DNA of 64,000 nucleotides, taken from assembly GCA_034440635.1 (NCBI GenBank), contig JAOTON010001819.1:1085001-1149000 (forward strand), in the 5' to 3' direction. The notes beneath the pieces were generated by a model that had not been told where the DNA came from, ran no database searches, and was given only the letters and a program-made list of their open reading frames with translations. This document shows, piece by piece, positions 10,901 to 25,900 of the stretch; position 1 is the stretch's first letter, and each line of letters begins with the position of its first letter. The stretch comes from Lepas anatifera (lineage: Eukaryota; Arthropoda; Thecostraca; Lepadidae). A program made the translations under genes and the position numbers.

Positions 10901-13900
10901 TTTTGCCCAAACTTTCCGAGTAAAAGCAGAATACTATCTGCTAATCCTAATTGACGGCATTATGACGCTGCACTATGCTGCACATGCGCAGTAGGAATTC
11001 TAAGGAATAATAGGCTATAAGGGATAATATAGACCAGGAGACAAACACACGGCATACCAACATGCTTCAGTCAATTATAATGGTATTTTTGCTCTCATTC
11101 ACTGCAGATGTTACTGCGCATGCGGATTGGGACTTAGGGTAACCGAAGCTAACTCGTTAACAAATAGGCTGAATTAGGTGAAAATCTGCAGGTATAGGTG
11201 AAATACGGTCGGCAAATCCATCATATTTTATATTGTATCTCCTTTCTTCTGCTCATGCCCAGTCTTTACTTAACAAAACAAACATTATACGTGTGTTTAT
11301 TTATGCAATGACATGAACAGAGGGCAAACGTGGCGCAGTGTGCAGAGACATGCTAATTTAGGAAAACATGGGCTTACACAGGGGATTGAATGGAGTCATA
11401 ATGATAAAACAAGACCTTAAGTCCCAACATTGCGTTGGTATAAGTATCATACTGCTGAAAACACTGGCCTGTCAATCGATCTGTTTGCCTAACGTACATT
11501 GTCACCGGCTTCTCCTGCGCCGGAGCGGCGCCTGCCGAGGCCGCAGGCCGAGGTCTTGCTGTTAGTTTCCGTGTAGTGTGGGCAAAAATGATTTTCAGGT
11601 GTTAACCCTCGCCCCACGGGGGCATTGATTAGATGACTCACATTGACGGGGTGTGTACTTGATAGATATGCTATCTTTGACAAGTCTGCGGAACCTGTAT
11701 CTGCGTCCCTCAGAACCTTTTTCGACGCAGTTTTGGTTTAGTTGGGCAGCTGCATGGTGATGTTAGTGGCTTGCCAGGTGGTGGGTGTTGTTTTCTTATT
11801 TTGACAGAAGCGGGATCAAATTACGATTAGACAACCAATAATTCTTACTCAAGGTTCAGGTTCCAGCCAATTGGTGAAATCTGGGCCATTTCATCTTCTT
11901 TCAAAGTCTTCATAAAATACCCAATTTTATCCAAGTTTTACCAAAGCACTGCAATTTAAAAAAGAGTCCCGTGGCATTCCACGACATTTCAGCGCGCTCG
12001 ATGGTCGATTTTACACTATTATGTCTTGAATTTTATTAAAACTTTATCCATTGGGTTATCGGCAGCCCAGAACACGCGTGTGACATTTTTAGCTCGCTAG
12101 AAACAACGGTTCAGGACTTATAGCGTCCGGAAATTTTACGCTTTGCCGGCGCAGCAGTCTCTTCTACAGCTATTTTATCAAAGGAGAATAACTATGAAAG
12201 GGTAAAATGTTTATCAAAAGGCTTGGAATAAGCTAATGAACACAACGATGACAATTTCAAAATATGTTATTTTCTTTAAAAAAAGTTGTAATTATTAGAA
12301 AAAAGGTAATTTATTAGAAAAAAGGTAATTTTAAAAATATGTTCTTCAGCGCCGATTTAAAAACTGACCATAGTGCGTAAAAGGACACGTCTCAGAGTGT
12401 TAAGATCAGTAATAAAAATCGTGGGTATTTGGTTCTAAACATGAAAAACACTACCGAAATTTCATGGGTACGTGCCGTTAGCGCACCTCGCGCGATGCAC
12501 ATGGCGCGTTTGCTTCCCCATATACCTTAGATGCCGTGACATTGTCCTAAAGATACTCGAATTCGTGAAATCGCGGAGAGAAAACCGGTCGACTTTGGGC
12601 GGGATAACTCGGCTCATTACAATGTGCCTTTTTCAATAGCTGAGCTCAGAGCAGCACTCTCCACTGTGAGGCCGGTGTCACCTGGCCCTGATAACATCAC
12701 CAACAATATGCCTCGCCAGTTACCTGATGCATCTCTAACGTCTCTGCTAAACATATATAATCACATCTGGAGTAATAATGATATCCCAGATCAGTGGCGC
12801 GAGGCACATATCGTACCTATTTTGAAGCCCGGCAAAACTGGCTCATCACCCAACGACTTTCGTCCCATCTCATTGACTTCGTGTGTGTGTAAACTGCTCG
12901 AAAAAATGGTCAACATGCGTCTTGTTTGGTATCTGGAATCCAACCAGCTCCTTTGTAATAGCCAGTGTGGTTTTCGCCAGGGCCGCTCCACAATAGACCA
13001 CCTAGTTCGTTTAGATGCCTCTGTGCGCGAGGGTTTTGTACGTAAATGTCACACAATTGCGGTGTTCTCTGACGTTGAGCGCGCGTATGATTCTACTTGG
13101 GAGACACGGCATCCTGCATAAACTTTTCGAGCTCGGTGTGCGAGGGCACATGGGATGGTTCATCTCAGGCCAGGCCAGGTCTCAGGCCAGGTCAAATCCT
13201 TGATTTGACCTAGCAAGGTCATATTATATATCATTCGTTTTGGCTTGCTGCGAGGATTCAAAAAGTTCAAATTGTTTTTCTCTATCTTTACTTGTTCAAA
13301 TATAATGACCAAAAACCTTCATTAACATGTTATCCCTATGACGGCATGTTTTGACCTCTAGTGACCTTAAATTTGACCTGACAAAAAAATGGCTCAAATA
13401 TTTTCAATGGAGAAGTGGATGGGCCCTCTTTTCCCTTTACCGTTTTTCGCTACCTGCGTGGCTCTCGAAATCTTAGGGGGGGACGGTTACCCGCCCCCCG
13501 TAAAGGCGAAGGTGGCTCAGACCCCGTCAATGCGCGTGTTAAAATAGAATGTTCCCTGTGCTATAAAAGGCGCAAAACAGATTTGAATGGATGACAGATT
13601 TGGTGCATGAACGGGTGTCGCCGCCGCCCCTATGCATACCCCATAGCTATGGGGTATGCATAGGGGCCCCCACCGGCTGAGTATCCCCAAAGATTTTGGG
13701 AAAATTACACCCCTGATTATTAGTTTCCTTGTTTCACAAGTTGAGGAATGGAAAGAGGGCCAGAACGGCAACTGAAGTCAACATACCATTTGATAAAGAT
13801 GCTGCAACACCAGCTTTTTTGAATCTCTTACCTTCACGTGGTATGCAGCATGCTTTAAACAGTCATGTCAGGGTTCATTCCAAGTGAAAATGGAACATAG

Positions 13901-16900
13901 CATGCATCTTTGGAGAGAAGGAAGTTCGAATACTGAAGGATTCTTGCACAACAATTTTACAATAAATGCTCAAAAGGACAAAACCCTGTAAAAGAGAAGG
14001 TTCCTAACAATTGCTTCTTCACAAGCACACTGAAACCTCCCAGAATGTGAAAGATAATGCCTGACAAACAGCACGTCTAAAGCGCGGATGTAATAAGCTG
14101 ATTCAACCATATAACAAAAATAAAATCAGCGATCGACTCCTGGCGTCCCTAAACGTACTAATAAAGTAAAAGTAGTAATAATATGCCCCACTTCATAAAG
14201 CACTCTCTTTTCCCTCTCCCTCTCCTCTTTCAACAACAACAAAAGCCCCCACGCCTCACACACTTGGGGTGTACGCTTTCGTCTTAAACATATCGCTGGG
14301 CTCAAAATAAACGCGAAGAGTAGCGGCAGCGCTGATTCGCGGAACCATTGGACAATTGGACATATGTTATTCAGGGACAAATTAAATACCCGAAATATTA
14401 CTCGTAGTTTTGCTAGCCAAAGCTGATGGTTACAACTGCCCAATGCTAAAGCTGATATGGGACATCATGATATTCACATTGTTCGAAACCCAAGCAATCA
14501 TCACCACGCCATTCTTGGAGGATACTGCTGACAAAGGCCTTTAAATGTTGTGCTACTGACGTAATACATACCTTGATGACGTCAGCTCCTAACAACTGAA
14601 TTTCGAGATCCTTGGAAATCACGCTGGTCAGGGTGAATTACAGGGGCGGACCCAGATCCGAGTCTTGGGGGCTGCCAAACCCATGTCTGCCTCTCCTCCT
14701 GGGGGGGGGGCGAAGATATTTTTGCCCTAAAGACCAAGTGTAAACACCTTTTTCAGTGCTCGACAGACCTAGTATAAGCTACCTCTCCAAGTACATGATC
14801 GCTCTCGGGGGGGGTGGGAGCGAAGATTTTTTTTGCTCTACAGACCTAGTGTAAACACCTTTTTCAGTGCTCGACAGCCCTAGTATAAGCTACCTCTCCA
14901 AGTACATGATCGCTCTCGGGGGGGGAGTACATATTTTTTGCTCTGTAGACCTAGTGTAGACATCTTTTTTAAAACATTTTCCGGCGTTTGGGGGGGGCAA
15001 AAGATAGTTTGCTGTCCCCCTCCCTCCAGCGCTTTGGGGGCATGGCCCCCCTGCGTCCGCCAATGGTGAATTATAACATTTATTTTTGAAGTTTCTGTGC
15101 AAAAATAACTTTTGAAACTACCCGAAATATGAAATCAGGATCTGTCCTTTTTGGAAAAAATATTGTTTTGTCATGTTTTGGGTTATGTCAGTCGGAATTT
15201 CGAGTGGAACAAGGCAAACATTGCTAAATGATTTCGACATCCTTGACTTTCAAAAGAAATACTGTAGTTTCATGATATTGTTGCGGTGTAACATGTATAA
15301 AATAAAAACTTGTGCTGTCTGAGTTTGATGAAACGATCCCAATATTGGATATTTGTTCAACAGTTCTTAAAGGAATAATATCTAAAGAGGGAATCTTCAC
15401 GGGTCATGAAAATAGCACCTCTGTGTATTTCTCGGAATATCTCCGAAAGCAGCCAGAATGTTTAGATGAATTTCTGGATGCTTTTAGAAAAATAGCGAAA
15501 GATTAAGTTAAAACTAGTTTTTTCTTTACGAACACCGAATCTCTGCGTGATTTAAAGATGAAGAATTTCGACATCCTTTTCACGGTCAGGGGGCCTGCCT
15601 GGTCAGTTTACTAGCATTGGAAAAACCATACTTGGCAACCGCTGTCGACATGCTTGCCTGAATTTGACGCGAGATGCCTTTCTCAGCATTGTGAAAATGA
15701 ATTTGCCGCAGTTGAGATGAGTGTTTGTGTACGTTTCTGTATTGCATGCTGGATTTTCGACATCGCCAGTTGTTATAACCCAGGGTGTCAAAGCTTATAC
15801 GTACGTTTGGGAGTTTTTAAGTTTTAAGTAGCCAGTATTGGTATGGCTTATGGTTTAGGGAACTACCGACACGCTAGTTCTGACGTTTGATCGTGTGGCC
15901 ATCCCGGATCGCATCTTTGTCGGATATCTGTCCGGCCCCGTTAGAATCTTTGTTCCTGATCCTCTCAGATGCTTCCGATGTCATCGGTTTGGGCATGGAG
16001 CGAAATCCTGTCGATCTGCTGCGCGATGTGGACGGTGTGCGGAACGAGAGCACAGTGGAGAGTGCCAGACAGCTGATAAATGCCTAAACTGCAAAGAAAG
16101 CCATGCAGCATGGAGCCGTAAATGTAAAGTCTACTTGAAAGAAAAAGAAATAATATCCATCAAAGTGAAGCGGGATGTACCCTTTCCTTATGCCAAGAGG
16201 CTATATGATGAGATCCATCCGTCAGTTTCATACAGGGACAAGGCTGATCCAACTCGGCCAAAGGCGCAAACACCAGTGGCTTCCATCGGCGCTGTTCATC
16301 TTCCGGGACTTGGAGAGAGTGTGGCTCCTGTAACCGCGGGTTCGAACCGAATCTCCCTAGGAACCAAAGTTAGAGACCTGCTAGATATGACGGTTGGTGA
16401 CCTGCTGCGAATGCTGCTGCAGTTGCTCCCAGCCGCTGAGAATCTACATCCAGCAGCAAATGATGAACTGTGTGGTCCAACCACGCGATCTGAACCACGT
16501 CTAGGTTCAGACTGTACATCGTCATTTCCAGCAGCATCATCCACCTCGCCAACCACCGTAATGGCTGACGCTAGCCCCATTGGGAATGGCCCCTCAGGAT
16601 ATGCTCCACGCGTAGGCGAGGAGACTGAGACACGAGTGCCCCGGTCGCTCACATTATCGGAGCCGTCGGAGGGCCCACGTTCGCCGAGTCAAGTATGGGT
16701 CTCCGGACAACCAGTCGGTGGCAGCGGGCGTAGTCTCAGCCCCACTGACCCTGAGACTCCCAGTGATGCGGAACGGGCTTCTCCTGAGTGGGTACAACCC
16801 TGGATAGAGGTGGGTAAGAGAGGTAAACCGATACGTTCTCGTGGGACTCCTCCAAAAATGAGTGACCCAACCACACTTAAGGATCCCCCAGAATCACCGA

Positions 16901-19900
16901 AATCCTGGGAAAATGCGCTATCAGGGGCTCAACGCAAGCGAATACAGGCACCAATAACAGCCCCGCAGGAGACCAATTTTCATCTGCCGGACTTGTTGGC
17001 ACCTGCTGACTGGTCCGGCACATGGATAATTGGGTACGGGATGTGACGACACCCGCGACCCCAGTTGGCAGGATGGGTTTCGCCCCCGCCTTCGGGCGAG
17101 AGGCCAAATCGAAACTGCCATCCTCATCCTTTCTTAGCCCTCCTAACTTCAAATCCCACCCACTCCTTGTTCCTTTTCCTCTTCTTTCCTTATTTCCTTG
17201 TGTATCCATGTCTTTCCACCCGTATCCTTTCTGTCCACTCCGAAATACCCATCCTATCCACTGTCTGCGATGTCTAGCCCGGCGTGTCTCCGTGGGTGGC
17301 GGGAATGTGTGCACTCTTGCTCGTCTTGAGTGTGGACATCTCGGTCGCGTGTGGCGCGCGGCTGGGCTGGACAGCGCAGACCGACCCGCTTCCTTTCCCA
17401 ACTCATAACTTACCAGTTACACACCTTTTCCCAGTGTCATGGGCGTCCTCGCACGTGTCTATGATTCCTGGATGGTCTGGGTGTATGTGGGTCTCCGGCT
17501 CGTGTGGCTGACGATTGGATCCCTCTAGTCGCCGGCCCTGCGAGCCGGGGGCTCGCTTCTCTCGGACCAGCCGGGAATCAGTTGTGACGAGCAGATGGTA
17601 GTCGCCTGCTCCGATGAGGCCTTGTGGGGGCGCCTGTCTTTTTAAGGTGAGCTGTGCACCGACCCGTACCCCGGAATGAAGGAGTCCTGGTAGCTGAGCT
17701 GAGGTAGGCGCTGTTTTGGTTCGTGTGACTCTAGCAACACTCTACTTTGGTCTGGATTTCCGCAAGGGCGGGGAACTCTTGAAGGCATCGACAAGAGTAG
17801 CAGCATTGTAAAAGTCTGCCGGCCTTTGGTGGGGCTCTGCTGTCCCGCCCTCCTTTGGTGAGGTCCCGACTTCACCCGGGGAGGGAGGGGTGTCCGCGCC
17901 CCGCACTGGGTCGTCCAGGCTAGGTGCAAGGGGGACCGTCGTCGGGGCAGTGGGGGTTTGGTGAGTCTCTCTCCCCCTCTGTAACGGCGGCGTCTCCCCC
18001 TGTATGGCCAGCCCGTGCGTCGTTTCGCCCTGTAGCACCCTCGTTGGAAGGGGGGGCGCACGTGGCTGGCTGAACCTAACAACACTTCCATGGATACTCC
18101 ACAACCTGCAAACCCATCCCCCCGGCACCTGTGCCAAAACCCTCCTGCCCTCGAGTTCTGGTGATACGCCCCTCTATCATCGCTTTCGCCCTTCCAGCGT
18201 CGAGAAGCTTGTGACCGGTTGAGTAGGATAAAGCGGTGTGATCGCCTTCGTGACGGACAACTTGAGGTTGAATTCTTGAGGCCTGAGGACGCGGAACGTA
18301 CTGGAAGGCAAACAAACTGTGGCCATCAACGTGACTGTCTCTGCACACCTAACAAAAAACTTTTCCAAGGGCGTAATCCGCTGCACAGAACTGAGAGAAG
18401 TCCCTGAAGAGGACATAGTAGATGGCTTAAACGAATTCGGAGTCGTGGGAGCAAAACAGATGATGCTTAGGAAAAATAGTGAACTGGTAGAAACAGATAC
18501 TGTGACATTGACATTTGATAAAACTGATCTGCCGGACCACGTAATTGTCGGATATGTGAAGATAAGGGTGAGGCCTTATGTGCCAAACCCCATGCGCTGT
18601 TTCAACTGTCAACGATACGGCCACACTTCTACCTCGTGTCGGGGGAAAAAGTGTGTAGCTGGTGTGGATGTGAAGGACAAGACAAAAATAGCTGCAGCAA
18701 AGAATATCCACACTGTGAGAACTGCAGAGAGACACGCTCTGTATATGACAAGGAGTGCCCTGCTTTTAAGCGGGAGAAAGCAATCCTCTCTCTCTCTCTC
18801 AAGGTGTCTAGGAACCTTACATTCCGAGAGGCCAGAGAGACTTATGAGGTCTCTCACCCCCGCAAATCGTACTCTCAAGCGACCGCAGCAACTGCGACTT
18901 CAACCTCTTCTGCAGGTACTACCGCAGCCCGCGTGATGACGCGGGACGAAGCCATCCGGACCCTGTCTGTGGCGGAGTTTATCCGCCTAGCAGGGAGGAT
19001 GGGGCTGGTTTTTACTAACCAGCTTGCTGCCCCGGCACCTGAGCCGGAGGCAGCCCCACCCCCACCGCCCTCGGCTCCGGCCGGCGGGTCCGCTGCCCCG
19101 GCACACGAGCGGGAGGCAGTGCCACCTCCACCCCTGCCGCCTCCGGCCCCGGCCGGCGGCGGGAGGATGGGACGGGATTCCACCCCGTCCCCCCTTCCCC
19201 GGCTGTGTCCGCGGCTGGGGGACCGGAGCAGACCGCCACTCCGTTTGTGGACTCGGCCCCGGTCGCAGAGCCCCTGGATAAGTCCGGGGACTGGGTAACC
19301 GTTGGCCGAGCTGGCAAGCAAGCCCCGACGGTTAAACGGCGACATCGTTCCCCGATAGGAGTACCAGTTGCCGACTCCCCACCTACTGGTAGGGACACCA
19401 CGAGTGTCACTGCGACCCCAGGCACGAAGGTGGAAACACTGCGTGCGGCTTTTGAGGGCCCGGCGCCGGCACGCGGTGGTATAAAACGCCCCGCCGCCTC
19501 GCCCCAGGAACGCGACGGCGCTCTTGTCAGCCGGGCTCGCTCCTGCTCCAGCGGCACCGAAAGGAGCTTTTTCGCTCGGGAGGGTAGGCAAACTGGGCCT
19601 CCCCCGGGCCCCTGAAGAAATCTTATGGGCCCCCGCCAGGTCCACACTGGAAGTAGCCAGCGGCTCTGTCACAGACCCGCAGACCTGTTCCCTTTATAAC
19701 CCATGGCCTCCATCTTACAGTGGAACTGCCGAGGCCTCGGGGCCAACTTAACTGACCTGCCGAACATTTGTTCTGGAACGTAGCCCCTCTGTGTTATGTC
19801 TTCAGGAGACGAAAATGTCGCCAGGAAAAACTTCCAACTTGCGACATTTCGAAACCTTCCGAAAAGATGTCTTCAGCAGTACCATTGCGTACGGCGGCGT

Positions 19901-22900
19901 TATGGTAGCAGTCCACCACACTATACCATGTTTTTCTGTGCGACTGATCACGGTTCTACAGGCGGTGGCCGTCCGGGTGAATTTGAACGCTCTCCAAATT
20001 ACGGTATGCTCTATTTACCTCCCACCGGGAGGCAACATTGACATGCACAGCGTAAATAGCCTTGTGGACCAACTTCCCACTCCTTTTGTCCTATTAGGGG
20101 ATTTTAATGCCCACAATCCAGCATGGGGAGCGCCCTCGGATCGTGCGGGCCCCCGTGGCCGAACGGTTGAACGTTTCCTTCACCTCAACTCTCTCTGTCT
20201 CCTAAACACTGGTCGCGCCACCCACCTAACTATGCCCTCTGGCTCGTTCTCTGCTATAGATCTCTCTGTTTGTTCGCCTTCGCTTCTATCTCAGCTTGAC
20301 TGGAGTACTCTCGACGATCTTCATGGCAGTGACCATTTCCCTATCACCATCCGCCTATCGCGTTCTGCTGACCTTCAGACTCGATTGCGCCGATGGAACT
20401 TTCGACGGGCGAACTGGGAGGGCTTTAGGGGTGCCTGCGGCCCTTTGGACTCCCCTGCGGGGGCCTCGGCAACGGAAGCTGTGAGACGTTTCAACGACAT
20501 AGTCCTTCAGGCAGCCAACAGTTTTATCCCAATGACTTCCGGAAAGCCCAAACGAACCCCCGTTCCTTGGTGGAATCGGGAGTGCCGTGCGGCAATTTTA
20601 GACAGGAAGCGGGCCCTCCGAGTTTTTAGGAAGCACAGCACTACACCTTTCTTGATAGTGTTTCGACGCGCGAGAGCGCTGGCTCGACGGGTCGTTTTAA
20701 ACGCAAAGAAAAGATGGTGGATTACCTATGTCAATACGGTAAATCGGTTTACACCATCGACACAGGTGTGGAGCCGTATACAGTGCCTGCAGGGCAAACG
20801 GCGACACGCACCTCCGCCTGTCCTCACCTCAAACGGTGAGAAAATCACCAGCCAACAGGACGTAGCTGACCTGATGGCACGGGCCTTTCGAGACCGATGC
20901 AGTAATGCAGCCCAAAATCCAAGCTTCCTGGTTTTCCGATCACAGGAAGAGCGCAGACCGATCAATTTTGGCAGTGATAACTCCGAGCCGTATAATGCAC
21001 GTTTCTCCATGGCAAAGATGGAGGCGGCAAGCAAAGGTCTGAAGTGCGTATCGCCTGAAAATGGCAAAATAACGAATGAAATGCTTCTCCACCTTCCGGA
21101 ACAATCTCTGTCGTGTCTCCTTGACATTTTTAATACTATGTGGACCAACGGCGACTTTCCTGAGCAGTGGCATGAATCAATCATCATACCTATACAGAAA
21201 CCCGGGAGGCCCGGAAACTCACCCGAGGATTTCCGTCCCATATCATTAGCATCGTGTGTATGCAAACTCCTGGAGAAAATGGCTGGCGTTCGCCTCATGT
21301 GATTTCTTGAGAGTAATGACCTTCTATCCAACGTACAGTGTGGCTTCCGCCAGGGAAGAAGCACCCTCGATCATCTCATTCGACTCGACGCCGCTGTCAG
21401 AGAGGGCTTTATGAACCAACAACACACCATCGCCATTTTCTTTGACGTGGAGCGCGCGTACGACTTGACATGGAGGTATGGTATTTTAAAGAAGCTCCAT
21501 GGCATGGGCGTCCGAGGTCACTTGGGCTGATTCTTATCCAACTTTCTCAGGGACAGACGCTTCAGATTCCGCATAGGACCATTCCTCTCTGACCAACTCA
21601 TGCAGAAGAACGGCACGGCCCAAGGCATCGTTCTGTCTGTGGCTTTGTTCGCCGTTATGGTAAACGATATAGGTGACACTCTGCCGCCAAACATATCCCG
21701 TGCATTATTCGTTGACAATTTCTCCATATGGGTGAGGACTTCCTCCACCAACACAGCGCAGAGACAGCTGCAACTATGTCTCGACCGACTGCAGCAGTGG
21801 AGTGGAAAAAACGGCTTGAACTTTTCCACAGAGAAAACAAAACGCGTGCATTTCTGCAACAGGCGTAAAGCGTGTGATCACCCTGTGCTAAAGCTAGGAA
21901 ACCGCACTATAGAAATGGTAGAGCAGATGCGATTTCTCGGCCTTGTGCTCGACCGCAGACTAACGTACGTTCCCCACATTAAGGGACTGAGGGAAAGATG
22001 TTTAAACTGCCTGAACATCCCTAAAGTTCTAACACGCATGACTTACGGGTCGGATCGGAAGACACTCCTCGCACTCTATAGATCCCTCATAAGATCCAAG
22101 TTGGAATACGGGTGTGCAGTGTATGACTCCACACCCGAAAGTGCTAAGCGAATGCTAGATCGTATTCAAAACCAGGCTCTAAGGATTATTAGCGGTGCGT
22201 TTCGCACGTCGCCTGTCGTCAGCTTGCATGTGGATATGCATGAGATGCCGCTTGACCTGCGCCGCCGGTATATATCAATGCGATACGCTTTGAGGCTAAA
22301 ACACACAACTGAACACCCTGCATATAACACGTTTTTTGACGACCGACGGATACGCCGTATTGGCACAGATTCCCGCGCCTCAGCACGACACCCTGGCGTG
22401 AGAGTTCGGACCTGGCTGAGCGAGGCTGGCATCAACCTAGGGAGTGTTGCACCCGCGCACTGGCCAGCTTCGGAACCGTGGCTTAGTCCCAAAGTCACTA
22501 TAGACAAGGAGCTGGTAGTCACCACTAGAGGCTTGGTACCTGTGGAAATCCGTCATACATTTATGGAACTTTGCTCGGACAGGTATCGGAACCACACGGT
22601 CTTCTACACGGACGACGCTAAGGGTGCGGAAGGCACGGGTTGTGCCTTCGTAGGTGCCAATAGAGAACAATGCTTCTCGTTGCTCCCAGATGCATCGGTG
22701 TTCACAGCGGAACTGTACGCTATCTTCCTTTGCCTGGACCTGGTCCTGCGATCGAGAAACAAATACTCTGTAATATTTAGCGACTCTCTATCGTCACTGC
22801 AAGCACTGCAGGTCTTAGCTACAGTGCAGCTTGCTCCTATCTTTTACCTCCAATTAGGCAGAAGATCTACCAGGCTCAGTGCCAAGGAAAACTCATCACA

Positions 22901-25900
22901 CTTGCGTGGGTGCCGAGTCATTCTGGTGTCACTGGAAATGAGAGAGCAGACACATCAGCTAAGGAAGCGGCGAGGGAGTCCCTCCCCGTGGCATACGAAT
23001 TCCATACTTTGACCTATTTTCACGAGTTAGTGACCATCTCACGGAAATATGGCAGCGGCGATGGGATGGTAACCCTAAGGGTAGAAAACTGAGGGAGCTG
23101 AAACCTCGGTTGGGGCTGTGGTCAAGCAGTGCAACCTGCAGAAGGGAGGAGGTTACTTTGTGTAGACTTCGCCTGGGACACACCCACTCCACACACGCCT
23201 ACCTCTTAACCGGTGATGCTTCGCCGGAGTGCCCGCGTTGTGGAGACAGAACATCTGTAAAACATGTCCTGGTCGAATGCCGGGATTTCGAAATCGAAAG
23301 GCGTCGATATTTGCCGGGATCCCCCACCCTGGTTTCGCTCCTGGGGGAGCATCCGTCCGTCGAAATCACGAGCATTATGTCTTACCTGAAGAAAGTCGGA
23401 TTCAATGTGATTTACCCCCCTACGTAACAGCTTGTACTCTCTGTGTTTTTTTCCTGCATGTGAGTGTGAGGGCTACGCCCTTTTTTATCTTCTGAACCCA
23501 CATTCTGTTTTCTGCACTCATCATAGAATCTTCAATGAGGCTATCGCCTCAGAACGATCTGCTCTGCGCCATCTCCTGAATCACGCTGCACACCTTACGT
23601 TTGATATGGGCGCAAAATGACCATGGAAGTCGGGCCGCCCAAAAACACCAAATGATGATGATGATGCACCAATAACAGACAGGGGGCCACCCCCTCAGCC
23701 TCCACCTTCCAGGCAGGTACCTCTACCGGGGAAAGGCTTGGCACGCGTCGAAGCACCATCAACCAGCATGGGACCGCCCCCCCACTCCTCCTCGGCAGTC
23801 ACCTCGTTCTCCCCAGGGTCCGGCCCCAACTGCCCGTCCCCGTCCACAGTTTAATAAGACGGAATCTCCAGTGGAAATTCCAGTGGGAGCCAGACCCGAG
23901 AAGCGTGGTCTCTCCCATACTCCCTCTCCGAGTGGGGTAGAGAGCCCTCGGAGGAGGCAGAGGCTGCAAACCGATCCAAAAGGTAGCAGATATAGGCGGA
24001 TCCAGGGGGCAAGGGGGCACGTGCCCCCCCGATCGTCCCTCGGCGCCCCCTGAAAGGTCGATGGCGCCCCCTGAAATGTCGCTTCCCACCCCCCCAGGAT
24101 ACGAAAGTCGGCGCCCACCGATAGCATTTGGCGCCCACCTGATAGGTTTTGCCGGTCATAAGTGGCGCCCCCTGGTCCGGATGGCGCCCCCCCGGGAAGG
24201 TGCACCCCCCGATCGGCAATCCTGGATCCGCCTATGGTAGCAGATCCCGATCGTTGGGACCAAGCCCAACACTAACCCTGGCTCCTGATCGTAGAAGTTC
24301 TGGTGGCGGTGCCCCCTCAGTTGGTCACCGCGTGACCGACTTTTTTTAGTCCTTAACTAGCCTTTTAAACTTTTACAATGGAACTGTCGGGGGGGCTCGA
24401 GCTACAGGCCACGATTAGATCCAAAAACCCCGTGGCAGTCTGTCTCCAGGAGACCAAACTATCACCTGAGACCCCATTTGCAATTAAAGACTAAACTGTT
24501 TTTCGAAATGACATCCAGCGTAACCCTATAGCACATGGAGGTGTTCTGATAGCCGCACACCAGGGAGTACCAGCTTTAAAGGTTTCATTGCGGTCACCGT
24601 TACAAGCCGTTACAGCTCGCATATCTGTCGGTCGAAGAACGCTCCCGATATGCTCCATATATCTACCTCCAGGGGTTGACTTGCCCCGCGTGGAGCTCTC
24701 TCTTCTGGTGGCAGAGCTACCCCGGCCTTTTCTCCTATTGGGAGACTTTAATGCACATGGTACTACCTGGGGATGTAGAAATATTAACACTCGGGGTCGC
24801 TACCTCGAAACTTTCATAGCCGACGAAAGCTTATGCGTTTTAAACACCGGCAGCGCCACGCAAACAACCTTGCCCTCTGGCCTCGAATCAGCCATTGACC
24901 TCAGTCTTTGTAGCCCGGAATTGGCTTCTATCTTTAAGTGGTCAACGCATAGTGACCCGTTGGGCAGTGACCACTTCCCTGTTTTTTTCTAATCTGCCAA
25001 GACTCTGCCTTTCTAGGCAATAGGCCACAACGGTGGAACTTTACTAGAGCCGACACCTCAAAGTTTCAGGGTCTTCTTGCCGATCTCTTTGCTGACCTGC
25101 AAGGGGACCGACCACTGTCCATTGAACAGTTTTCGGCATATGTCAGAGAGGCTGCATTTCGGTACATCCCGAGAACTTCTGGAAAGCCTCGCTGCCCGCC
25201 GGTCCCATGGTGGTCTGACGAGTGCCGGGACGCCATCCGATCTCGTCGCCGAGCGTACAGACGATTTAAACGTAATGGCACGGAAACAAACCTTATCGCC
25301 TTCAAACGATGTCGCGCTGTTTGCAAACGCACCATCCGGCGAGCCCAAAGGGAGTCTTGGGTTGATTTCTTAGGAAAGCTAAATCGTTTCACCCCGTCCT
25401 CACTTATTTTTTCGCAGATGCGACACATTGGAGGTATTTCTGTTTCTGCTCCGCTTCCAGTGTTATTTGTAAACGACAGAACAATCATGGACCCGGCAGA
25501 GGTAGCAAACACCTTGGGAGAGGCGTTTGCTTATCGATGCTGGTCTAGAAGGGAAGACAGAAATTTCATGCAGCACAAAACCAGGTCCGAACAGAAAAGC
25601 ATTGAGTTCACCACAGCTGATAATCTCTCGTACAATACACCATTCTCACTAAAAGAGCTCACCTCAGCTATCAGTGGTCTTCGCAGCGTAGCGGAGGGCC
25701 CAGATCTCTTCCATAGCAACATGTTTAAGATGTTTCCGAAGTGTACACTGGATGCCCTGTTAAACACTTTCAATGCACTATGGGAGTCGGGAGAATTCCC
25801 TAGTGCATGGCGAGAGGCAGTTATTATTCCGGTTAAAACCAGGCAAATCCGGTTCAGACCCACTTCATTTCCGGCCTATTTCATTGACCTCATGTTTGTG

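Larger units (their letters stand above)
16961..23665 (+). mobile_element. I/Nimb-like LINE 'inner', full-length, inserted in the outer LINE
   Basis: 6705 bp, bounded by the direct repeat GCACCAATAACAG (16948-16960 and 23666-23678), which is its target-site duplication (12-13 bp; the first G could belong to the tail). The 3' end is a (GAT)n tail. It carries a 1.1-kb 5' UTR, ORF1 with knuckles, and ORF2 with endonuclease, reverse transcriptase and RNase H. I assign it to the I superfamily because of the RNase H domain and CCHC ORF1. Several stops and frameshifts make it inactive. Confidence 0.9.
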
